Below, one piece after another: positions 13,748 to 27,900 of a DNA stretch of 64,000 nucleotides. The translations under genes and the position numbers were made by a program. Below the pieces are notes generated by a model. It saw only the letters and a program-made list of their open reading frames with translations. It had not been told where the DNA came from and searched no databases. Source of the stretch: Anoplopoma fimbria (taxonomy: Eukaryota; Chordata; Actinopteri; Perciformes; Anoplopomatidae); contig NC_072449.1 in the NCBI RefSeq assembly GCF_027596085.1, forward strand, positions 21,140,334 through 21,204,333. Direction: 5' to 3'. Positions within the stretch are counted from its first letter, which is position 1, and the number at the start of each line of letters is the position of its first letter.

Positions 13748-13830
<83 letters not shown>

Positions 13831-16800
13831 AGAGAGAGAGAATGAGAGGTTAAGCCTCTGCTGTGGTTAAACATTAGCACCAGGCAGTCAGTAATCCAAT
13901 CATACACACATGATCTGTGCCCTTTTGCAGGAAGCGCCCTGTGAAGGGTCTCTAACTCAGAACTTCATTAAGATTAAATGAGCACATAAATAGTGCACAC
14001 ATGGTAATGAGAAAATGAAAGGATTAGAAAAATGAAAGGATAGAAAGAGGCAGAAGTGAAAGTCAATCATGCAATGTGAGTAAAACAAGTAGACGTAAGG
14101 GATAGAAATGACTCAAAGCACTGAGCAAATGAAAATAATTTAAAAAGATTATGAATAAATATGAAATTAAATTTAGAATATCTTTAGGCTATTAAGTTGA
14201 ATGAGACTGGATTTTCATATTTTCTGCAGTAACAAGAGGTGTTTTGAATACACAATTATGACATTAAATGAAATTGGAGATCAACCTAGTTTTAAATAAA
14301 CGTTATCTAACAGTCTTTATTGTGATTGGGTCGGTAACTCCTTAAAATTCCAAAGAAAGAAAAAATTATCTAATTTCCTCATTTTGATCCCGACTCACTG
14401 TGACATGAGTGATGGACTCAGGAGAGAGTTTTCTGTCAGTTGGCGGTGTAATTAACGATCCATCCTCTTTCCTGTATTGATCTTGGCATTGCATTGAGAT
14501 GTCCTGTCTGATGGTTTATATCTGTTGACCGGAATGCAGCATTTATAAGAGTTACATTTATCAGTGACCAGCCGTACTTGTGTGATGGTTTATCAAAGTC
14601 AAAAGGTTTTTCCTACTTACATGAGACCCCTTTACAGGGCTTCCTTTTAATTGGTAATAATATTAAAAGTTCATCATCTTCAGGAAAACTCTTTGTTGAT
14701 ACCAACAAAATATGCCCACAAGCACTTCTAAATATCTCTACTTTTATCTTGTGTGTGTAATCTGAACAGTATGATCTAATCACCATGTTATGGGAGGTTA
14801 TGTGTTTGAGTATGTCTTGGACGGGGCCAGTAACTTCCTGAGGTCTCTGCTAGTTGCCTGGCAAGAAATAGTCCAACACATAACTCTAGATAAAATAACA
14901 AATTGTTGTTTTTTGCACTTTGGTTTTTGTAGCGATTAAAGCTGGTGTACAATGTGTTAATATGTGAGCTTTATGGGCTCTGGAAGCTGGATTTTTAATC
15001 TTTTCACTGTGCCAAAGTAGCTTACAGTCTCTATACTAAGCTAAGCTAACCGGCTGCTGGATTTTGTTACATATTCAAAGAGTGTTAGTTACGTATTTTA
15101 TTTTAGTTTACGTTGTTTTGCAAAGCCAGAAAAAAATTGCCAGAGAAATGATTCTCAACAAAAAGTAGGATGGGTTTAGACTTCAAGTGTAAATGGGATA
15201 TTTAGCTGTCTTTTTAGTTTTTTGTGCTTCCACCCTCTCCAATAGAAGGATGTCGAGGCCGACAGTGGGCATAGGTCACTCACTCTCTTATCTGAACGGC
15301 TCAAACCTACTTGGCACCCCTAAAAGTGTGCAGAACCTTCTGTAAATTCAAGTGTGGTGCTAGAGAGCCCACAACAGATTTCTGTTGTCTAGAGCACATT
15401 GTAAAAACTCTTCACTAAATGATGCGCCAAAACAGATCTCTCTCCATAGGTTTTCTGGCAGGATGAAATGGCTGCAGCGTAGTACTGAAAACTTGGCCGG
15501 CGGCTCCTGCTGGTAAACATCTCCACCTATCATATCCCTCATCATCAGCCTCCAGTGCTCCTAACAGGGAGGAGGGAGAGCCCAGAAGAGAACCCACTAT
15601 GGAGGGAGCTTAGCCAGCAAACTTAGCCAGCAAACCCAATAGCGACAGCTCTTAGAGTGCGAAGCCTATATGAAATAGAACAGACATGAGAGTGGTATTA
15701 ATCTTCTCATCTAACTCTTACCAAGAATGCCAATGAGCAGCTTTCCTTAAACCAAGCCTTATTCTCATTCCTAGTGTATAACGCTTATTTAGATTTTAGT
15801 TTAAATGATGTGAACTGTGGCATAATTGTATTTTAGCACATTTTATTGCAAAAGTGGCAGGATTAGTTTCAGGCAGGTTGGGTTAGACATAGCCTACTCA
15901 TGTTTGGTTCATGCTTTGTCTGGCAAGCTGACAGCCATATGCAAATTTACCTTAATCCAAGTTTTTGTATTCTTTAACAAAAGTCACAATAATGGATACA
16001 CACAGATTTAGAATGACAAACATTTTCTGACTGCTAACATACCATTTAAACATATGACTCTATGACACCATACACAAAAGCAATTGAAATCATGAGGTCT
16101 ACCATTAACATTTTGCATAAACATGGCTTTGGCACATTTTCTAAGACTTTAAAGAGTTTTACATCATGAATTATACATAATACAGTCCTAGAGAACAAAT
16201 AGACATTTCATGAAGTTTTCCATATATATATATATATACATATACACATAAAATTATATATTGTTTTACATATATGATTATGCTCTCTTGTTTTACATAA
16301 TGGTTTATTTGTCAGTTTAGTGTATCCAATTAGTGCTGCTCCACTGAACCATAATATCACCAGATGTTATGGATTTCAAGGGATCACACCAAAACCCTCC
16401 CAAATCTCCCTGTACTTAACGGTATAATAACATTTCCCCCAAAAATGTCTAAAAATGTCTAGACCGTATTTATATGTATTTTTAGTTGTGCATGTACTTA
16501 CTCTATACCAAATGTTTCCAACAAAGTTCAAACCCAGAGAAATTTGCAATTTTATTAAAGTCAAAACTGCATTTCATTTGGTCGCCTGTCAATGGCGTCA
16601 CATCCCCCTTTACCACCTGTAGTTGCACTTGCACAACTTCTTGGGAAACACCAGATGATACATCATAAAGTGAGGAAGGAAGTCGGCGAGCCACTCTATA
16701 GTTATCTATTGTGTGCGCTGCTCACTAGTGATGGAGCATAATTATTAATTGCTTATGCTGTGCTTTCTGTCGCTGAAGCTGTCCACATTTAGCTACAGTA

Positions 16801-18628
16801 GCTGTTTATGTTAAATGACTTAACGTGAATAAACGTAACATGAATACAACTTGAAGGCATTACCTTGTCCCTGAACATGATTTCTGAATCACCATAGATA
16901 GATTTTCATCTGCAATAGTGGTGGTTTAACAATGAGGACAACAATCCCCAGGATCCCACTCTCCTTCACAATGTCATCAAAGTCCGTCTCTTGTTATTAG
17001 CTTGAGCTAGTTGAGCTAAAGCTTCAGGTACTCATTGAGTGGGCGTGAGGTTTTCACCTGAGGGCACAGAGTTTCGAAACACTTTCACAACAAAACACTT
17101 GCATTCACCATGGTGTTTTTTTTTTTAGCAAATACCGTTATTACCATGTGGGTTGAATCTTCATGATCACTCACGCTCATGTTCGATGCTGCTGAAAAAC
17201 GACAGCGCATCCTGAAGGAATGGTTACGTTTTAAAGCTACAATATGCAACTTTGTTCCTTGAGTTAGAGCAGGAAAAGTGTATTGTTGGTCCCACTCTCC
17301 TCCCACTCAGTTGAGCAAGTTTACACACTTATCACTCATCTTGATTAGCTGTCTTCCTAGAAACTGTAGCCTGAGGCTGAGCTACTGGCGTTCATGCCCA
17401 TAACAGGTGTTGAAGAGGCAAGCAATGGTGTTCACTCTTGTTTTCAAATGGCCTTTTACTGCCACACCTTAACCTTTGCTGCTCCCTGATTTCGTTTCAG
17501 CTACTTATTTTTGCTATGACATCCTAGCTCACTGGCCTCGCTTTGATTACATTCTGAGAATTCACTTCTGCGCAACCATGGATTAAAATATGCATTGCAT
17601 ATTTCAATTTGTGGTCTATATGACAGTGTTGACCTCTACAACAATTGACCCAAATAATCTTAACCACTCAAATGCAAAGATTAATTGTACTGCAACTAAT
17701 AAATAGCTTGTGTTTAATCATTTAGTCAATCCTTCAAAGCAAAGATTGGCCAAGCTCAGTATGAGGGGACAATTAATGAGCGTGCATTTGTGTACTTGCT
17801 ATTGTTATGCGTTCCTGGTTCCTGGTCTACAAAGTAATTAATGCAATGTTTCAGTGCAGTGTTAGATAAAACGTTTGATCTTTTCAAAGCTGGCAAGTGT
17901 ATTTGTTACACCTTTGCCAGAATAGTGGAAACTGACTGACTATGTCTGTTCAGTAAGGGAAAGTCAGCATTAAAGTTGCAATAGGCATTATCTTTTGTCT
18001 ATTGGATCAAATCCAAAGTGGTTGAACGAGAAAATGACTTGCACCCTTTACTCATCATCCCCACAGCCAAGAAACTACTTAGCAGGGAATTGTACATGTG
18101 GCAGCTTTCAAAGATGGACACAGACCTTTAGTTAGTAGTTAGCTTAAATTCAGCCAGGGTAAATCTCAGCTCCGTCGGTCTGATCCCAGGGTTCTGACCC
18201 GATTTCCCGCCAGATCAGTTTTTGCTCAGTTTTGCTCCCGATACACAGGTTAGACCCAGCTTTTCATAAAAGATGTCATCTGAAAAAAGTTTCTTCATTT
18301 GTTTTTCAGGTAGCTGATTGTGTCTTTTCCATCAGTTTTATAGCGTTTCTTTATGCATGACAACTTTGAAGTTGATTTAAAAAAAATATATATTTTAACA
18401 ATCATCACCTGAAATGATGAAGGCGCTTGCAAATTACAAGGTAGTACAACATATTAACCATACTTTGGGGTTTCATTTTAACCTCTTTTCTTAAGTTTTC
18501 TTTATAACAATTTTTTTCTTTTTACAAAATGTACCAAAACACTGGCAACAAGGAAGATCTTGGGTAGATAATGATGAGAATAAATATGAAACAAAATTCA
18601 ATCATACCTTCTAAACTAACAATAATAG

Positions 18629-18665
<37 letters not shown>

Positions 18666-18859
18666 TATATTCATCTATAGAGGGAACCATTAAGTGCATT
18701 TTTGAATGGATTGGAAAAACAAAACTGAATGGAAATGCTATTGACTCTTTCAGAAATAATTATTAAACAGTTACTTATTGGTTTGGGATACACTCAAACA
18801 ATTTGCTCCCAAATTTAAACCATTGACTGGACTGCCACAGTTTGAAGTCCTCACTTTGT

Positions 18860-18905
<46 letters not shown>

Positions 18906-21900
18906 AACAAAAGCAATATTAAACATAAACAAAACATTTGTTTATGTTTTGTTCATGTTTAATTTGTTTATGTTTTGTGTAAACACAATCCCCCTTGGAT
19001 TAATGTCATGTTGTGTGTTTTGTCACTGGTTGCTACGGATTGCCACAGTTTGAAGTCCTCACTTTGTTTTTGCTGGGGCTTTCTGACACAGGGACAGACA
19101 ACATGCCTTGATTAATATGATTAACTACATCTGGACGATAGATGGATGCTACTTTGAATGAACAAAGATTAAGAAATCATGTACCTGAGGTTATTACATC
19201 CTTCTCTCTTTCCTCTTCCCCTTTGTTCGCATGTACGCTCATTCTTCCTTCATCATTCCGTCTTTGTCTTTATTTATTTTCTTCATGCTTGCTCTGTTTC
19301 TCTGCTCTATTTGTAGGTGTTCTTGAAAAAACAGTGGAGGGTGAAGCCACTGCTCTCACCAAGGCCAAGACCCTTTATAAGTCCTGCACCAATGAGAGTG
19401 AGTTAAAAGGCAGCAGAAGTCACACAGACACTTCATTTTTGTATCTTCCATTGTCTTAATTTTCTTCTTACAAAAACAAACAGCTGTAATCTTTATACAT
19501 TATTAGTTTCAAAATAATTATTGTATTTCAGTTTAACAGCATTATATGATCCAAATCTTTGAAGTCACATCAATAAACCCCTCCAATGCCCCCAAATTAC
19601 AATATATTAATAAGGCTTGATAATAAGTACAATATACGGACAAGGCTTATTTCTTTTTGAGTTTTGATTGGCTTAAAATAATTGTATCCATTATTAGAAA
19701 CCGACTTTTGCTTGTTTGTATCTATGTTTCATGTAAGGTTTAATTGAGCTCAGAGGTGGGGCTCCCTTGCTCGACATGCTGCCTGATGTGTTTGAGTGGC
19801 CCATAGCTGTGGACAACTGGGAGACCAACTATGGTAGAGTATTGTCTTCCAATGTCACGCACAAGAGATGTTACATACACGCAATCCTTTTCTTTCTCAC
19901 TTTACCTTCCTTCTCCTTCACACAGGTAACACATGGAGGTTGGAGAACGTGATCGCCAAGCTGAATGAGAAATATGGAACTCAACTCTTGGTTAACTTTT
20001 TTGTCGGCACCGATGACAGGAACTCCAATTCGCACATCATTCATGTAGGTGTGCAGCTGTAGCAGAAAGCCCTTACCTCTCTCTTTCTCTCTTTATTGTA
20101 TAGATCCCCATCCATACAAACATCAGACATCATATCCATGCAGCTGGAAAATAACCACCCCACCAATTTATTCAAATTTGATGTCCTGGCTTGTATAGAT
20201 ACATATCTATCCTTTCTTGTCTTCCTCTTTGCCAGTTTGACCAGCAGACAAGCCTCGGCCTCTTGTCCAGAGATTACTACACTTGCACCGGACCCTATGC
20301 AGAGGTAGGCTCAAGGTGTACACACATGCACGCACTTGGAAATAATGAAGGATTTCAACTGATGCACAATGATGACAGCTAAATGTTTTCATTTTGGCAA
20401 GTGCCACTGAGTTGGGGTTCTATGTTATAGTAAACCTGATGACGAGGGAATGACGAGGGAATCAGTTGAAACATCAGTAAATAAAATGGCTTTGTGTTTA
20501 TGTTATTCACTTGCATGCAATTATGACCAGGTGTGTTTGGATAAATAGAAATGTGCTCTGAGGCAGTAAGTGATGATTAAAGGAAAATAGGCAAAACAGA
20601 TCAGATTTGGTTGTGTCTAAATTCAGACCAGATGTGTGCGATTGGAGCAAACATCCTCTGCTCTGGTTTTACTTTACCATTTCAGTGGACTCCCAGTCAT
20701 TGGTTATATTCAAACTATTGACCTTCTTATCTTGAATAAATGTGTGTTTGACAGGCATGTCAGGCCTATGAGCAGTTCATGATTGACCTGGCAACGCTGA
20801 TCCGCTCAGACCGGGGATTGGCCATCAATGAAACCATTATCAGAGAAGAGGTGACACGAATAATGGACCTGGAGAGGGACATCGCCAATGTAAGCATGCA
20901 TTCACTCTTTTTCCCAGCAGAAGTCAAAATAGTTGGTCAGATCGAACAACCTCTGCAAGTCTCCAAAAGAGACGCCTTTTTTGTTACTGAGGTGACCATG
21001 TTTCCAGCAGTAATGCATTCCTTATCTTATATCTCAACTGACACAACAGGAGGATTTCGAAAGCAATTTTCTTCTGACAGAATGACCTTCCACTCCTCCA
21101 TTTGTAGCCCAAACCTCACCTCTCTCCCCTGCGTGTGTTTGTGGCTCCAGTCTGGAGCAGCTGCAGTGTAAAACAAACAGTTAACCAGCTTGATCCCTAC
21201 ACAACAACTTTCCTCAGACACCAACAGGTTTCCAGACTCCACGTTTGTCATTCTGTGCTGGTTCTGTGCTCTGCTCACTGCCACGCTTTACTTCCCCTCT
21301 GCTCGGCTGCTGGCTTTTACAAGGCAGTCGCACCGTTCGAGCTCTGACATTTACAGACCTGACGCCTTCTGGGACTCCAAATATGTTTGTTGCTGCTGGA
21401 TCTGCACTGCAAGCATACACGTGTCAGGAAACAGGAGAGTTACGTTGTGACAGCATTCTTGATTTTCTACCTCCCTGTCTTACTCACTCCAAGGCTACTG
21501 ATACTCCAGAGGACCGTAACAACCCAGTGTTGCTCTACAACAAGATGGACCTTGATGATCTGAATGCCAACTTCACCCTCGAGGTTGAATCCCGGGTAAA
21601 AATAATCTCCTTCTCTGTCAGAATTTGCTGTTATTTTTTCACCTACTATTCTCTTTCTAATAGTTTTTCCTCTTTGTCTGTGCTTTTGGACTTGAAGGTG
21701 TTTAACTGGAGTTACTTTACAGCAAAAATAATGGATACAGTCAACATCAGCGTTCCTGACACAGAGACGGTCATAAACTACTCCCCCAACTATTACAGAA
21801 GACTCAACCTCATCTTGGCCAGATACAACAAGAGGTGTTTTCGTTTGTATGAGTTTGTAGTTGTGTTTGTGTATGATAGCCTGATTGTGGGGGCGGAAGT

Positions 21901-24900
21901 GCACTGCAATGAAAACGGCACAATACTGATTTATCGTAGCTTTGTGTGAATAAGAGAGTTTCTTTTAACATCCTTCCTCTCCTCACAGGGATCTGCAGAA
22001 CTACGTGGTGTGGCGTTTTGCTATGAACATGGTGGTGGGCCTAAGCAGAAATTACAGGGACACAAGGAAAGCCTTCCGCAAGGTACACTGCCACTTAATC
22101 TTTTTCTCCTATAATCTTAATCTGCATATGATGCAACTGCAAAAGATTTTGCAATCGAAAGCTTTCTGCTTTCCGTTTGTAGTTGACCAATCACGTTCTG
22201 AGCAGGCTTTTGTTCCATGCAGGTAAACAGTAAGTGTGGAGAGCAAAAGAGTTCGGACCACATTGGCGGAAATGCTATCCTGCAACTTGCCGGCTATCGT
22301 TTGACAATGATTTTGATTTTTATTGGCATAAAATTAACTTGTAAACTGAGGGTGATCCATCCAGTCTGTTTCTTTATTTATTTTCTGGGAATGCCATTAG
22401 GTTTGCTGGTATTTTGTCTTGAATTACAGTAGTGGGCAAAGTCAAGTTTGACCTGCTGTTGGCACCTGATGGAAAGTTAAGGGATCCACAAAGCCATTAC
22501 AATTAATTCAAAGTTTGTCAACCTGTTTGTCATGCTGGGTGAAAAGTGAAGGTATCATCGAAATCAGTAGGATTCATCTTCTGGGGACCATGAATGTCTT
22601 CATTAAAAAGCTCCATGACGATCCATTCAGTATTCGATCTATTTTAATCTCAATCAGACTTGGGCCGACATTGCCGTCCCTAGAGCAATGCTGCTTGTAT
22701 TAACTTCTTGATGCCTTGGTAAATAAAAAAAAAAAAAATTTGGTAAGAATGTTATTTGAATTATTCTTTACTGCAGTTTCTTGCTTCAGTACTTACAGTA
22801 GCAGCTAATATACACCGTATAAGTTGAGCTCTAATAAACACTATACGTCCACACTCAGCGGCATTTATATTCTTCTTCAACATTTATAGCTAATAAGTTC
22901 CCTTCCATCCTGTTTTTTTATAGTCCCATAGTGTAATAGTGATGCTACATTAAGGTGCAAATAAAGAATTATCCCAAGCCTCTTTAACCAACATGCTGAG
23001 TGGTTTATGCTGCATCTCTAATCGATCTGTGCCTTGTATCTTTCCCTGCAGGCTTTGTCTGGTACAACGTCAGAGGCAGCAGTGTGGCGACAGTGTGCAC
23101 TTTACGTCAACAACAACATGGACAATGCTGTGGGACGACTGTATGTGCAGGAGGCCTTCTCTGAAAAGAGCAAAGAACTGGTCAGTAGAGGGTTGATTAT
23201 GCTTTAAATTATTTGATTGGATTTAATGCAGAACAAAAAAGCTAGAAGAAGTCCTTGTTAGAAAGAGAAGATTCTGTGTAATACATTTGGAACTACTACT
23301 GAATCATAGAAATGAATCTGCTGTTTATTCAGTCATTGATACATGCCTACTCTTTTGGCACATTTACGTCATGTGTCCCCACCACAGTTCGTACAGTATT
23401 TTCTGCTTGTACCCATTGAAAGCAGCTGAAGTTGCCCTTTGTGTGTTGTACCAGTGTGGCCGTGTGTTAGATTGTGAGTCAGATTGTGTGTCGATCATGT
23501 CGTAATGCTGGGTGTCTCACATGTCGTAAATCGTCTGGACCTTTACCCACTCCAGCATGTGGGTTTAACATTGCACCCTGAGTACATGGTTTTGTGATTG
23601 TGTCTGTCCAAAGTGACTTGCAGCTGGCACACAGGCTGCACTCCTTACATACTAAATTTCTCTCAGCCACAGAGATTCATTTCAGATATGATCAACAGTG
23701 GAATGTAACTTTTTACTGTTCTTTTACAAAAGTACTGCACTTCTGCTACTTGATCGTAGAGTTACTTATACTCTACCACAGTACTTACATTGATGCTACT
23801 TAATACTGATATTAGTACTATTAATCAGACAGCTATAGTTACTACTGTAGCTCCTTTTCTGATAAATATTTCACAAGCAAAGCCTTTACAATAGGATGTA
23901 TTCCTAAAGATAAAACAATGAACAACTAAAACAGTAAAATACTACATACTACTACCACATTTGCATGCAACAACATCTATGCATGCATACAACACAAACT
24001 CATGTGTGCACACACACACACACACACACACACAAACTCACACACAATGTTGTATGCTAAAAGGTTTTTAGAAAAGCCAGTATTGTCCCTGGTGGTGTGT
24101 GGCGAACCACAGCATGTTGTCCGAGTGGTCATGGAGTGTGTAAGCGGGGGTCTGCTTATGTGATGAGACATTGGAATGCCTCTGTCAGCTCTCTGCGGTC
24201 TCAGAGAATAACTTAGAGGGATCTAGAAGGTCGACCTTCGCTGTCACTGCAGTTTCAAGTTATTTCCCTTTCCTATTTGTCTTTCATTCTTGGTACAGGA
24301 ACTTTATTGTGAATTATTCGAATTTTATTTTCATTTTGTTTGTGGGCAACATGTGGCCTATCACACTCCGGTGACCATGGTACAGTACAGTGGCATTATG
24401 CCATCATGGTGGCGTCCGTCAGTCTGTCTCTCAGTATGCAGGCGCATTCTTGGAAATACTGTAACTCAATAGCAATACATTATAGAAACATTAAACTTGC
24501 ACCACAGGTTTCCTCTGAACATTGAGCTTTGGATGTTGATTTTAGAGCACCTGACTGTGGGAATTTGCATATAAAAATAGAAAATATCATTATTATGAAA
24601 ACTCTACATTCGTGCCAAAATGTTTTGTGAAGACAAGTAGGCTTACATGGAAATATTTGTTGCGTTACACACAATTATTCGTGAATCCTTAAACTAAAGT
24701 TCCTCTTCTATAGATTGTTATAAAGATTTGGATTATTTCAGTAATAAAAAATGCAACCCCAAACTGCTGGATGCATCTACACTGTATAAGTACATTTAAT
24801 TATCTAAATGCAGAATGTAAATCGTCAGCATTATCAATAGTAAATCTGCAAATTTGCCAGTACAGAAGTTATCTATTGTAGAAAATATTTAGACAAAAAC

Positions 24901-27900
24901 TTGAGACTAGTAGAAATTAGCTGTAGAAATGTCCTAAAACTTTTTTACATATCATCTTGACTATAACAATGTTACTGACTGACTGTCTGACTGCCGTTGC
25001 CTCACATCCCTCACCCACATAAAAGTAATAAATACTCTTTATTATCTTTAACTTTATTAGTATTCCATATCTAACCCTAAGTGTGACTTTTGTACATTGA
25101 TATGTGACTATATAATAATGAGGACTGGTTCAGGGAAGTTTATTTTTTGACTGTGTTGCACAATATGTTGCAAGATCTTTTGTGTGTGCTTTCCACTGGA
25201 TCCTCTCTGCGGACCTTATGAGCAAAAACTCCCACACTATCTACTTACAGTATTTTTTCATGATATACATTTGATTGTAAAAAAGAAGTGACTGTGTTGC
25301 ATTGTTCTATCTTTGTGTGTGTGGGTGTGGACATCAGATGGAGGAGATGATTACAGATATTCGGGAAGTGTTCATTAGTAACCTTGATGACCTGACCTGG
25401 ATGGATGCAGAGACCAAGATAGCAGCTGAGGGGAAGGTATTGGTTATAATGAACTCTCTATTGTATTGTATTGTACTCTATTCTATATGTGATGACTAGG
25501 AAGTTTTCTTTTTTTCATATTGTCTCCTCTACTTTTCTGTAGGCCCGAGCTATTCGGGAACGGATCGGCTATTCTGACAACATCATGGATGACAAATATC
25601 TTAACAATGAGTACAAAGATGTGAGTGTCTGAAAAGATGCGATTGTGAAAAGTTTTTCTTCTCTTACGGAATTAGTGTAACAGAATACAGAGAGGGTTCA
25701 CCGTGGCTGCGTATCAGCTCTGTGAAAACATCTTGGTAAATTCTTGGCTTTTATGAGATTTGCTGGAGAATTTATGACCAAGTGTTGATAGCTCTCATCA
25801 AGGCTAATCCTCCTGTTTCTCTGGCTGTGTGTTGGTACTAGCTGGGCTACAGTGCAGAGGAGTACTTTGAAAACATCCTACAGAACCTGGAGTATGTGCA
25901 AAAGAAACGCCTGCGGAAACTCAGAGTCAAAGTCAACAAAGAGGAGTAAGATTTAATTGATGTAATTCTGCGGGCAGGATTAAATAATTGCTCTGTTAGT
26001 AGCCGTATAAAAGTTGCGTAATAATTAAAAGAGGCAATGTTAAGTGTCTAAGACCCTAAAAATAAATGACTTATTTGCTTATGGTGCTTGTGGTCGACAC
26101 ATCATCTTGCATTTAGCACAGTGTATTCTCCCACACAAACTCCTACTCACACGTACAGTTCAGCCTTCCACTAAGCACAGCAGCAATGCTAATATTAGCT
26201 CGCTGTTATTGATCACGGTTTAATTCTCATATAAAATGTGAATCATGCTGAACTATAGTACTCTTTACTGTATCATTCTTTAATTCCACCATTCTTGTCT
26301 TCTGCAGGTGGGTAACTGGAGCTGCTGTTGTCAACGCATTCTACTCATCCAGCAAAAACCAAATAGGTATTTTCACATCCCCACATGCAAACATACATTT
26401 ATGCATGAACATTCTACATTTTGTGAAGTTTTGTGAAGAAAAAAACATTTTGTTATTCCCTGGTGTCAGTTTTCCCTGCAGGTATCCTCCAGCCGCCTTT
26501 CTTCAGCAAAGGCCAGGCTAAATCTCTCAACTATGGTGGCATCGGCATGGTGATCGGTCACGAGATCACACATGGCTTTGATGACAATGGTATGATTTTC
26601 CACACTGTTGCTCTCTGCTCTCCCAGAGGCAGTTTGGGCAGATTATAATACTTTGGATTGAAATATTTCCCCTTTCTCTAACTGGTACCACAGAAAACCA
26701 TTCTTTTGAAATGCCATGTCTTTGTGCCGCCTCAGATCATTTTCCACTGCATTCATTTTCATTGGGTTATGTGAAGATATTATGTTCAATGTCAGGAATC
26801 TTTTATGATGACCACTGCAAGCCACCCAGAAACCCAATGGGAATGGTGTTTGGGCTTAGAGAAGTGTCACAATCCTTTTTTTTTTTTTTTCTTAAAAAAT
26901 CCAACCAGCCAACTTTTTATGCATTTGGCTTCTTTTTTTTCCAGGTCGTAACTATGATAAGGATGGTGACCTGAAGGATTGGTGGACACCTGATTCCACT
27001 AATAAGTTCCTGTACCTGTCAAAGTGCATTGTCAATCAGTATGGCAACTTTTCCTGGGACCTGGCCAATGGACTACATGTATGTCTTCATAGACAATCTC
27101 TCTCTGCTTCTTCTTTCCAAAAGTTTTCATGAAATATATATTTACTCAAAAAGTATCCCATAAACCTTGCTCATTGTCTCATTTATTTGCTTTCCTGTTA
27201 CCTTTGCCAGCCTATCCATTTATATATTTCCCCTAGTTTTGCAGGCTCATCTCTTCTCTGCTTCAGGTGCCTTTAATATTCTGTGTTGACGTATCAATCC
27301 CTCTCCCTCTCTTTGTTTCTGCTTCTCTGTTCTATTGCTTTGAACAATGCTTCTTTTATCCCCTGGGACAATGATTTCTTGTATTTCAAAAAACGTGATA
27401 TCTGTGATTTGCTGACATAACAGTAGAAAAAATACCATCTCCCTCTCTCTTTTTCACTGCTTTTCTATGTGTTTTCCCTTCTTTTTCTCCTCTCTAGTTA
27501 AATGGTAACAACACCCTCGGGGAGAACATTGCTGACAATGGAGGGATACGGCAGGCATATCAGGTAATGAGCCTGAACACAAAGGAGGGAACTCGGTTCA
27601 TAAGCCCTTGTTTAAAGATGACAGAGGATGGGATTCAGTATGTGGTTTGTTTTTGTCATCTGCTTGCTAACATTAATAGATGTGTCATTTTGCCAGGTCA
27701 CTGACAGGCTCATTTGCTATTGTAAACACAAAAAAGTTGCTGCTGATTTGTTGCATAATGTTGCTGCTGATTTCATCAGTTTTTAGCAGTGCTTAACTGA
27801 CAAATGACATTCATAGATTTATATGCAGGACTTGAGATAATAATTATTTAGGTCAGCTATGATTTCATGTATTTCTATTTCATTTATTTACATTCAAATT

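Larger units (their letters stand above)
9562..19316 (+). other. Large mme intron 4
   Basis: No conserved exon was seen in it. It holds microsatellites, a split family A repeat, a purine-rich stretch near 12120-12300 and the direct repeat at 18833. Confidence 0.7.

Noticed and set aside
21245..21949. 234-codon continuous frame on the + strand
   Set aside because: It joins two real mme exons (21494-21595 and 21698-21834) through an intron without stops. Clear splice sites and protein similarity show they are separate exons.
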